From: Obelidium mucronatum
Lineage: Eukaryota > Chytridiomycota > Chytridiomycetes > Chytridiales > Chytriomycetaceae
Direction: 5' to 3'
Length of the DNA stretch: 64,000 bases
Assembly (NCBI GenBank): GCA_025765595.1
Contig: JAIVFH010000002.1
Coordinates: 372,001 to 436,000 of the forward strand
In this document: positions 54,664 to 64,000 of the stretch, one piece after another
Layout: every line of letters starts with the position of its first letter
Position numbering within the stretch: the stretch's first letter is position 1
The notes under the pieces: model-generated
What the model was told of the DNA's origin: nothing
Seen by the model: only the letters and a program-made list of their open reading frames with translations
Database searches by the model: none
Translations under genes and position numbers: made by a program

Positions 54664-57600
54664 ATGTGCCGCCTCCACCGTTCCACCGAAAGCCAAACTG
54701 TCGGAGCTGCGGCTACAAATGCATCAGCTGCGAGAGATATTCTTCCTGCTGCAACGGTTCCTTCAAACTACAAGGTTTGGCTTGAACCGAACTTCGACAC
54801 GTTCACCTTTGACGGAACAGTTGCCATCGAGTAAGCAGCATGCAGTCTGTGGTTTGAATTCAATAACCATTTAACCTCGTATCTAGTGTTGCCGTTGTCG
54901 AAGCAACTGACCAGATCACACTCAATTCAAAGAACTTGACCATCCACAAGACTAACATTACCTTCAACGGAAAGACGTAAGGATTGCCAGTATGTTCCAT
55001 TTTACTGCTCTAAAACCACGTCTATTGCATTCATCAGACTGGAAGCTACTTCTACCACTTTTAACATTGAAAAGGAAACTGTTCTGTTTGAGTTCGCTGA
55101 GCAGATTCCAGCGGGAGTATCGGCTGTGCTCTATGCTGAATTCACGGGTATCCACAATGATCAAATGGCTGGTTTCTACAAATCAACTTATACGGATACG
55201 GATGTAAGATCTCCGAATTTTTTTCACGCCACCGCAAACGAAAGTTTCACACAAATCACCTCTTCAGGGAAACAAGCGATACCTCCTGTGTACTCAATTT
55301 GAAGCAACTGATGCTCGCCAATGTATTCCTTGCTACGATGAACCTGCTCTCAAAGCTACTTTCGAAGCCACATTGGTTGTTGACGTCGAATTAACGGCTC
55401 TCTCGAACATGAATGAAACTTCCTGCGTCGAGTTTGAAAATTCAGCTGGAAAGAAAGTGAAGGAAGTTACTTTTGCCCGAACGCCACTGATGTCAACTTA
55501 TGTAATTGTTAAATCAAACCCTTTGTTGCCTTTCTCCTTATGTATTTATCCTCCAGCTTCTCGCATTCGTTGTTGGAGACTTTGAGTCTATTGAAACTGT
55601 GGCTCGCCCGACCCTTCCGGCTGATGCCAAGCCAATCACTGTTCGTTTGTTCACGGTCAAGGGACTTGTTTCTCAAGGTACATTTGCTTTGGAGGTTGCT
55701 GCCAGAACTCTAGAGTACTTTAGCGAGTACTTCAACGAGGCGTACCCGCTACCCAAGAGTGACTTAGTTGCCATCCCTGATTTCGGTGCCGGCGCAATGG
55801 AAAACTGGGGTCTTGTTACTTACAGAAACGTTTGCCTGTTGTGTGTAGCTGATGACTCTACTGCAAGCGCCAAGCAAGAAATCGCATACACTGTCGCGCA
55901 TGAGCTTGCCCATCAGTGGTTCGGAAACTTGGTTACCATGACCTGGTGGAACGATCTTTGGCTCAACGAGGGATTTGCCACTTTTGTTGGTTGGCTCGCT
56001 GTCGATCACCTTTTCCCAGCTTGGAATATCTGGACCAACTTTATCATCAGCGAGTTTTCTCACGCTCTGCAACTGGATGGTCTCCGATCGTCCCATCCAA
56101 TTGATGTCGATGTGAAGTCTGCAGCTGAAGTTGGGGAAATCTTTGATGCCATTTCTTACTCCAAGGGTGCCTCCGTGATTCGAATGCTGAATGACTTCCT
56201 TGGTGGTCAAAAGTTTATGGATGGAGTTCGTACATACCTTCAGGAATTCAAATACAAAAACACCGTGACTGCGGACCTGTGGAGACACTTGTCTGCTTCC
56301 TCTGGAGAAGATATTGCCACTCTTATGCACTCTTGGACCAGAGAGATGGGATACCCATTGGTATCTGTTGAATCAGAAGTGTATGATGATGAGTCAAAGA
56401 CACTGACAGTAACACTTTCCCAATCTCGCTTCCTCTCTGGTGGTGAACTCAAGCCTGAAGAAGACACTGTCAACTGGTGGGTCCCCATCACAGTTGTGTC
56501 CCATTTGACGGGAAAGACTGGAGCCACCAAGCACGTTCTGGCAGAAAAGCAAGGAACTATCAGCTTCCCATATGATGCTTCCACCAACGGATACTGGAAA
56601 CTTAACTTTGGCGCTTCTGGTCTCTACCGTGTCAAGTACTTGGAAACCCAAGTTGTCAGCATCGGTCACATTCTTGAGTCCAATTTGAATACTTTCGCTG
56701 TTGGTGATCGCATCATGTTCTTGAACGATGCCTTCTCTTTGACTTCTGCAGGTCTTGGCAGTATTTCCACAGTCTTGAATATGATTAGAAGTCTGAAGTC
56801 AGAATCGGACTACAATGTGTTGGTTCAGATTGCTTCCACTCTGGGGACATTGCGTTCCAACTCTTACTTGGAACCAGTTTCGGTTATTAATGGATTGAAG
56901 GCTCTTGGTAGAACTGTGTTCTCTCACAAGGTTGAGGAGCTTGGATATGAGTTCCAAGCTGGAGAGGACCACTTCACTGGTCAAAAACGTGCTCTTGCTA
57001 TTGGTGTATCCGAACGATCTGGTGACGAAGCTGTCAAGAACGAGCTCCGTGTTCGCTTCGACAGGTTTGTGGCTGGTGAGACCACTGCACTTCATCCAGA
57101 AATCCGTGGGGTTGCATTCCGTTCAGTGTTGTCCAATGTTACTCCAGAAACCGCAGAGGCTACGTTTTCAGCTGTGTTGGCCTTCTACTTGGACCCTTCT
57201 ACCCAAGCAGAAGCGAAAGACGAAGTGTTGCGAGTTTTGGGAGCCGTCAACTCGGCTGAACATATGGATCGCCTTTTGAATGTTTTGAACTTTGATCAAG
57301 AAGTTGTCAAGGTAAATATCGTCTCTTAACACTTAGTATAGTACCCTAAGTTCGTCTTTCTCGTCAGTCACAAGACTTCCACGGTCCAGCTATTGGAATT
57401 GTTCAATTCAATCCCAACCCAGCAATCTCACGACCATTGGTTGCTCAATGGTTCAAAAATAATTGGGAGGATAAGATCTTTCCCTTGTTCGCATCAGGAT
57501 TTGGAATGCTGGGCAATATCTTTGCAGTTTCCTGGAATTCTGGGATTGGTGAAGACGTTGTCGAAGACATCCGTGCATGGGCCCGCGGAGATGGCCTCGA

Positions 57601-57748
57601 TGAAGCAGGAGCGGCAGCTCGCGTAAAGTCTGTGGAAGGAATCAAACGAAAGATTGATCAAGTTTGCGAAGGTATTCTCACAAAGACCAAGTTGATGGAG
57701 AGGGAGAGAGAAGCGTTGGCTGCTTGGGTCGCGACAGAAGCGCTCTGA
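54664..57748 (+). CDS. M1 zinc aminopeptidase, copy 1 (puromycin-sensitive type)
   Basis: Six exons: 54664-54830, 54887-54976, 55038-55203, 55268-55501, 55557-57311, 57368-57748; 930 residues. The substrate-anchoring GAMENWGLVTYR and the zinc site HELAHQWFGN plus NEGFATFVGW are complete, so the enzyme should be active. The catalytic Tyr region SYSKGASVIRML-like YSKGASVIRML follows, then the ERAP-type helical C-terminal domain. It cleaves N-terminal residues from peptides in the cytosol; no signal peptide is seen. The start MCRLHR matches MCKCHS of the next copy. It is tandem to copy 2 with 141 bp between them. Confidence 0.94.
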
Positions 57749-57889
57749 TCTAGTGGAACATATGGGTTTTCAAATTCATTCTCAACTCTTTTTTGTTTAA
57801 GAGTTTTCACTTCTTATAAAAACTGAAACTCGGACGCCACCGGAAGAGGGTTTCCGTAAAAATAATTTGATCAAAAAACCACCCAAAAC

Positions 57890-60800
57890 ATGTGCAAGTG
57901 CCACTCTCTCTACAGCAATGAAGCCCCTATTGCTGGCGGTGCGAGTGTGAATGCTGAAGCGCCACGCGAGTTGCTTCCAGCCGACTTGGTTCCCACAAAC
58001 TACAAAATCCGCATTGCCCCATCCCTCGAGACATTTGAGTTCACTGGAACAGTGGCCATTGAGTGAGTTGATTTTTGAGTTTGGCATTTGTGTTGGGCAG
58101 CCAAAAGGGCAGCCAAGAGGACCTAATAATTGTCTTTCGCTTTTAGAGCTAACGTTGTGGCGGCGACCAAGACCGTTGTTCTGAACAGCAAAAACTTGAA
58201 GGTGCACAACGCTTGGGTTACATATTCAGTGGAAGAAGGAAGCGTTCGGCGTCAGGAAGCAAAGGACATTTCGTTCGACGAAGACTTGGAACGGGTTTCA
58301 TTCACGTTCCTGGAAGACATCCCAGCCGGTGTCGTGGCAGTTGTATCTTCTGAGTTCACTGGTATTCACAATGATCAAATGGCTGGCTTCTACCGTTCCT
58401 CATATGTTGACGATGCCGTGAGTTCACATCCCAGTGCCCACACCAATTCACATTTCACATCATTTTCTGGCAATAGGGAAACAAGCGCTACATGCTTGCA
58501 ACTCAATTCGAGTCCACTGATGCTCGTCAATGTATCCCATGCTTTGACGAACCAGGTCTCAAGGCCACATTTGATTGTACATTGGTTGTTGACGCCGACT
58601 TGGTTGCACTCTCCAACATGAATGATATCAGCACAGTTCTTTCTGAAGATTCTAATGGAAAAAAGATTAAGGAGGTCACTTTTGCCCGAACCCCACTAAT
58701 GTCTACATACGTATGTTTTGTTTTTCTATTTTCTTCCATGTTTTCCATGATTAAAAAAATCCCACTTCCAGCTTCTGGCCTTCGTTGTTGGAGACTTGGA
58801 ATGCATTGAAACTACCTCAGTTCCAAAGAAGCCTGCTGCTGCTCAACCAATCACTGTCCGTTTGTTCACGACAAAGGGCCTTGTGGAGCAAGGAAGATTT
58901 GCCCTTGAAACCGCTGCCAGAACTCTCGAGTACTTCAGCGAGTACTTTGATGAAGCATACCCACTTCCAAAGAGCGATATGGTTGCCATCCCAGATTTCA
59001 GTGCTGGTGCCATGGAGAACTGGGGTCTTGTGACTTACAGAAATGTCTACCTCCTGTGTGACGAGAAGAAAGCCACTGCAAACCAAAAGAAAATGATTGG
59101 TTACATTGTTGGTCACGAATTGGCCCACCAGTGGTTCGGAAACTTGGTTACCATGACTTGGTGGAACGATCTCTGGCTCAATGAAGGATTTGCCACGTTT
59201 GTTGGCTGGCTTTCTACTGATTTCCTCTTTCCCGAATGGGATGTTTGGACTGGTTTTATCACCGGCGAAATGAGTCAAGCCTTGAATTTGGATGGTCTTC
59301 GATCATCCCACCCCATCGACGTTGATGTCAAGTCTGCGAAAGAAGTATCAGAAATCTTTGATGCCATTTCTTACTCCAAGGGAGCTTCTGTTATTAGAAT
59401 GCTCAACGATTTCTTGGGCGGACAAGTCTTTATGGATGGTGTTCGTACATACCTCCAGGAATTCAAGTACAAGAACACTGTTACCGCTGACTTATGGAAG
59501 CACCTGTCTGCGTCTTCTGGCAAAGATATTGCTAGCTTAATGCACTCGTGGACCAGAGAGACTGGATACCCTCTCATCTCTGTCGAATCTGAATCCTATG
59601 ATGATGAAAGCAAGACAATTTCTGTGACTCTTTCCCAATCTCGCTTCCTCTCTGGTGGTGAACTCAAGCCTGAAGAAGACACTGTCAACTGGTGGGTCCC
59701 CATCACAGTTGTGTCTCACTTGACTGGAAAGACTGGAGCGACCCGACACGTTCTCTCTGAAAAGCAAGGAACCATCAGCTTTCCATACGATGCGTCAGCA
59801 GATGCGTTCTGGAAGCTCAACTTTGGAGCTTCTGGACTCTATCGTGTCAAGTACTCTGAAGCTCAAGTTGCGACAATTGGCCGCATTCTTGAAACCAAGC
59901 CAGAGACTTTCTCTGTTGGTGACCGCATCATGTTCCTTTCTGACGCGTTCAAGCTGACCACCGCTGGATTTGGAAGCATTTCCACTCTGTTGAACATGAT
60001 CAAGTCTTTGGCCTCCGAGACTGACTATAATGTTCTTTTAGAAATTTCGAACACCTTGGCGACTCTCCGCTCCTTCTCCTACCTCGAGCCACAACCGGTT
60101 ATCGATGGGTTGAAGACTTTGGGTCGCGAAGTTTTTTCTGCCAAGGTTGCCCAATTAGGGCTATGACTTCCAAGAGTCAGATGACTTTTTTGCCCGCTTG
60201 ACAAGAGCTCTTGCAATTGGAGCTGCTGAAAGATCTGGAGATTTAGCTGTTAAGGCTGAACTTGCTGCTCGTTTCAACCGTTTTATTGCTGGCGAAGAAT
60301 CCTGCGCTTCACCCAGAGCTTCGTGGCATTGCCTTCCGGCTCCGTGTTGTCTGACGTCACACCCGAAACAGCAGAAGAGACTTTTGCTGCAATCTGGGGA
60401 ATCTACATCAACCCAGCGAATCAAGCAAACGAGAGAAACGTTGCTTTGCAATCAGTTGGTGCCATCAACAGTTTCGAGCACGTTGACAGAATCTTGAACA
60501 CTTACATCTTTGATCAAGATATCATCAAGGTAATTACTGTTGTTTACATTCTTAATCTTCCATGTTTTTCTAAAACACTTTGCTTTATGGTAGTCTCAAG
60601 ATTTCCACATGCCACTTTCGTCGATGGTTCAATTTTCGCCAAGTCCTGCTGTCGTCCGTCCAGTTTTGGTGGAATGGTTCAAGAACAGCTTCGATAAGAT
60701 TCTCACTAAATTTCCAGATGGTCGTGCTTTGGGAGGGGTGCTGAGTCTCAGTGTTGGTGGATCTGTTGGGGAGACTGTGTTGGCTGATGTCAATGCCTTC

Positions 60801-60956
60801 ATCAGAGGAGATGGCCTGAGTGAAGATGCGGCTGCCAAGCGTGTCAAGGAACTCGAACCTGCCAAGCGTGCTATTGACCAGGTTTTGGAGTCTGTGACAA
60901 CCAAGACCAAGTTTATGGACAGAGAAAGAGACAACCTCGCTGCCTTCTTTGCATAG
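57890..60956 (+). CDS. M1 zinc aminopeptidase, copy 2 (frame-broken as written)
   Basis: Five exons: 57890-58062, 58147-58417, 58477-58710, 58772-60529, 60594-60956. Exon layout parallels copy 1, except that the second and third exons of copy 1 are fused here. GAMENWGLVTYR and HELAHQWFGN are intact. Relative to copy 1 it carries three extra single bases, near 60158-60160 (G run), 60303 (T) and 60338-60339 (G pair). The first creates a stop at once (after AQLGL); together they add three bases and restore the frame. Outside 60160-60340 the frame is perfect, so sequencing errors are more likely than a dead gene. As a real protein it would be about 931 residues. Confidence 0.88.
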
Positions 60957-61106
60957 AGCATTCACTCTTGCTGTTGTGTTCCTTCCGTCGTTTGTATGTT
61001 TGAATAAAAGAGAAAGTATTAAGTATGCTTTTGCAAAAAATATTCCACCAAAATATGAAGGGTGTTTTGGAAATCTGATGGAAATCACAATTCTCAAAGT
61101 GGATAA

Positions 61107-62100
61107 ATGAATGGCACCAATTCTACAGCATCCTCCGAAGAAGATGATATCATCTTCGCTAATTTCTCAACCGTTGTCTTTTTTCTTGCTGGGACTATGT
61201 GTTGAAAACTGCCTTTTCGCGATTCTCAGTTTGCTCCCACGAGTTGTCACAATCTTCAATGCGAGCGAGCGTCGAGTCACACCTGCCATATTCTACCTAA
61301 TTTTTGCACTCAATGCTTCTTTGCTGCTCTATGACGTTACCGGATTCTACGTGGCATTTAATACCACGGTCGATATCTGTCGTGGTGTTTATAAGATCAA
61401 CAACCTATTTTGGCACTTATTCTTTATCGGATTTGGTGAGTCAAGTTTCTAAAGCTAAAATTCTAGGTACATAGACTTAATCTTAAATCTTTATCATGTT
61501 TCTAGCTAGCTTCATGCTCTGGAAGTCATGGATCGTAACTGACAAAAATCGCGTCTTTTTAATATTCGCAGTCTCTGCTTTGCTATATCGAACAATTTGG
61601 GGGATTATTGACTTGGCTTGGAGTGGTGGTTATTGGGATGCCGAGATTGGTTGTTATTATGACCAAAACGGAGTTTCGGCTCTTCATGGTGCAATTGGAG
61701 ATGTGGCCTGCGACTGCATTGCAACGATTGGATCATTGACAATGTTTTTGAAGCAAGAGAATAGGGAATTGCCGTTTCAGTCACTGTGGTATCAATTAGC
61801 GAAAGAAAACGGTTTGAAGGAGTTTGTTTTTCAATTCAATGAGGCTTTATATACTACCCCGAACACTGACGTGTAACATCACTGATTTTAGTTGTTCGGT
61901 CAATTGTTACTTTGATGGTGACTTGCACGATTATTTATCTGGACCACGCCAGCGTTCATCCAGCAATCTTTTACATTGCTTACAGTGTGCAAGAATACAC
62001 ATATATTCGGTTGGCAAACGTCGAAATCAAGTACAAAAGGAGACGTGCTTCTTTAAACTCAAGTCTACGTGCTGGGCGTCTTTCCCAAATTGATTCCTAG
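61107..62100 (+). CDS. seven-helix membrane protein, tandem paralogue A
   Basis: Exons 61107-61435, 61506-61811, 61892-62100. Seven hydrophobic segments can be traced, e.g. FFLLGLCVENCLFAILSLLP, FYLIFALNASLLLYDVTGF, SFMLWKSWIVTDKNRVFLIF and IFYIAYSVQEYTYIRL. The expected start, MNGTNST (an N-glycosylation-type N-terminus like paralogue C), is out of frame with the rest by one base in a run of six T at 61179-61184. Starting at MAPILQ (61111) avoids the break but does not match the paralogues. No known family was recognised; a GPCR-like or lineage-specific sensor is possible. Confidence 0.75.
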
Positions 62101-62192
62101 TATTAAATCAATATGAACTTTACCTTCGAGCAAGCAATAAAGTGCATTCCTTGCGGTAAATCTCTACGAATTGGTCTAAAAAAATTTGGAAG

Positions 62193-63178
62193 ATGAATAC
62201 AACAACCGCCTACGATCCAATTATCTATGAGATTGTTCAGCCGTATTCTTTCGCTTTGTTAGGCCTTTGCGTTGAGCAGTGCCTGCAGGGAATCATGTCT
62301 CTCTTTCCTGTCGTCATCCACGTTTGCTTGAGAATTAAACGGGGCAAAGACACATCACCACCACCACCAGCCATTTTCCATCTTGTATTTTCACTCAACG
62401 CGTTTTTGTTGGTCTATGACCTTACTGGATTTGTTCTCGTATTTGTTCAGATCGAGTCTGTCTGTGGTGGGCTTTACAAACTCAATAATCTAATTTGGCA
62501 TCTTTTCTTTATTGGTTTTGGTACGTTGGATTCTTAGAAAAAAAGGGGGGCGTGTCAAATAATATGGAACCTATAATGTACAGGGGCGTTTATGCTTTGG
62601 AAGTCGTGGATTGTTACTGAGAAAAATCGCGTTTTCTTGACGTTTGCGACATTAGCTTTAACGTATCGAGCCGTATGGGGAATTATTGATCTGTTATGGA
62701 GTGGCGGGTATATTGTTTTCGATAGCGACCTTCACAAGTCAAACTGTGAATTTGATCAAAACAAGATTTCAGCCTTCCATTGCACAATAGGCGATGTAGC
62801 TTCTGACGTCATAGCAACGATTGGATCTTTATATATGTTTTTCAAACCTGAGAACCAAACGCTGGCGTTTCAATCTCTTTGGTTTCAATTGGCCAAAGAA
62901 AATGGTATAGTATGAATAGTACGTTTGAATGGAATCATCAAACTATATCTGACTTTTTTTTCCTAATAATTTTTGAAGTTATTAGATCGGTTGTAACATT
63001 GATTGTTTGCGTCATACTTATTTATCTTGAACAAAGTGATGTCCACCCAGGCGTGTTTTACGTTGCTTTTACGATTCAAGAGTATGTTTACATTCGGTTG
63101 GTTAATATGGAAATCAATTATAAGGAGACGCGCTCAGCTATTAATTTGGGTCTGCGAGCGGGGAATCTAACTGAATAG
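62193..63178 (+). CDS. seven-helix membrane protein, tandem paralogue B
   Basis: Exons 62193-62520, 62584-62904, 62979-63178, all in frame; about 282 residues. It shares introns and blocks with A and C: GLCVEQCLQGIMSLFP, NLIWHLFFIGFG, FMLWKSWIVTEKNRVF, WGIIDLLWSGG, IGDVASDVIATIGSLYMFF, and YIRLVNMEINYK. The intracellular-looking ends are basic. The conser­ved KSWIVT.K.R loop and the WSGG motif are the clearest family signatures. Confidence 0.82.
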
Positions 63179-63348
63179 GCGTTTCATTTCATGGCTTTGA
63201 TTACGAAATTAGAAGAATAATACCCCAATTGAAAATTAGAATACTCTTGCGGCATACCTGTGTGAACGGGTCCGGAAAATGATTGATAATAAACAAACTG
63301 TTTAAATCCGAAAATCTTTGTAGTTCTTGCGAATCTTTAATTTATCCA

Positions 63349-64000
63349 ATGAACAGTACGAACTCTACAATAGAAGGCAGCCAAGAACTATCGGTTATAA
63401 CTACTCCAGTTACTTTCTTTATTTCAGGCCTTTGCTTCGAGCACTGTCTGTGTGGGATCCTGGCGTTAACACCTTATATGCAAAACTGTTGCCGCCCAAG
63501 TAGTCAACACACACAAACACCGACTCTCTATTATCTCATATATGTACTTAATATCTGTGCTTTGTTGTATCAAATATTCGTCACGATTTGCTGGTTCCCC
63601 CAATTCCTTATGACTGAGGCTTCATGTTTGTCAATGAACTTCATCAATTGTCTGTTGTGGCACTTCTTTTTTACGTCTTTCGGTAAAATTGAAACGGAAA
63701 ATCAGTTGGTTTCTTGATCCTCACTCCCAAATTCTGTACCTACTTCAATTATTAGATGCCTTCATTTTGTGGAAATCTTGGATTGTAACAGATAAAAGTC
63801 GCATATTTTTCTGGATTGCTGTAGTATGTATTCTGTACCGTATAATATGGGGAATCATCGACCTTGTATGGAGTGGCGGTCGTTGGGATTCCGACATTGG
63901 TTGCTATTACGAACAAAACAACGTGTCCGCTGTTTACTATACAATAGGCGAGGCAACGTGCGATATTGTCGCCACAATAGGGGCTCTGTATATGTTTTGC
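63349..64000 (+). CDS. seven-helix membrane protein, tandem paralogue C (3' partial)
   Basis: Exons 63349-63682 and 63756 to beyond the window end. Starts MNSTNST with two possible N-glycosylation sites. The blocks GLCFEHCLCGILAL, FILWKSWIVTDKSRIFF, WGIIDLVWSGGRWDSDIGC and GEATCDIVATIGALYMFC match paralogues A and B. The third exon lies outside the window. Confidence 0.82.

Overview
This window is nuclear DNA of a eukaryote, most likely a zoosporic (flagellated) fungus of the chytrid type. Genes are dense and split by many short GT-AG introns of about 50-110 nt. They mix fungal content, such as a chromodomain Ty3/gypsy retrotransposon, with genes that fungi keep only if they build centrioles and flagella: alpha-tubulin acetyltransferase, a CEP43/FOP-like protein, a C2CD3-like protein and a CFAP47-like protein. 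No rRNA, tRNA or CRISPR array was seen. Gene models were built by hand from splice signals, reading phase and family motifs. Most junctions were checked for phase, but none against transcripts.

Layout. 1-1.9 kb: 3' part of a TKL-type kinase with plant-type LRRs (+). 2.0-3.15 kb: mitochondrial helical-repeat protein (-). 3.2-6.1 kb: cohesin subunit Rad21/Scc1 (+). 6.2-7.95 kb: alpha-tubulin acetyltransferase (-), divergent from a CEP43/FOP-like gene at 8.0-9.0 kb (+). 9.1-11.2 kb: cyclin Y (+). 11.3-11.8 kb: Got1-like membrane protein (-). 11.8-14.9 kb: V-ATPase subunit a (-). 15-17.3 kb: two unrecognised genes (-). 17.56-17.86 kb: two copies of a structured-RNA-like element. 18.0-21.8 kb: exosome nuclease Dis3/Rrp44 (-). 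21.9-29.2 kb: C2CD3-like centriolar protein (-). 29.3-30.0 kb: Maf-type nucleotide pyrophosphatase (-). 30.1-36.4 kb: a multi-pass membrane protein gene broken by a 5.3 kb LTR retrotransposon (+). 36.4-37.2 kb: TMEM18 (+). 37.3-38.9 kb: ribosomal protein eL8 (+). 39.1-40.0 kb: TDG/MUG glycosylase (+). 40.05-40.6 kb: CoA-binding-fold protein (+). 40.6-51.3 kb: CFAP47-like flagellar protein (-). 51.8-53.4 kb: sphingomyelin-synthase-like PAP2 protein (+). 53.5-54.5 kb: two small genes (+). 54.7-61.0 kb: two tandem M1 aminopeptidases (+). 61.1-64 kb: three tandem seven-helix membrane proteins (+), the last cut by the window end.

Four genes (ATAT1, CEP43-like, C2CD3-like, CFAP47-like) serve the basal body or axoneme. 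Two of them share a 48-bp divergent promoter region. The rest is housekeeping: cohesion, RNA decay, vacuolar acidification, translation, DNA repair and peptide turnover.

Most notable signals: a duplicated RNA-like element whose copies differ only by transitions, two of them pairs that compensate in one hairpin; a chromovirus with near-identical LTRs and a primer-binding site complementary to its own LTR, implying Tf1-type self-priming; an LRR gene with one phase-2 intron per repeat, two of them holding 39-40 nt poly-C runs; and clustered single-base frame breaks confined to repeated sequence, which look more like unpolished assembly errors than biology.
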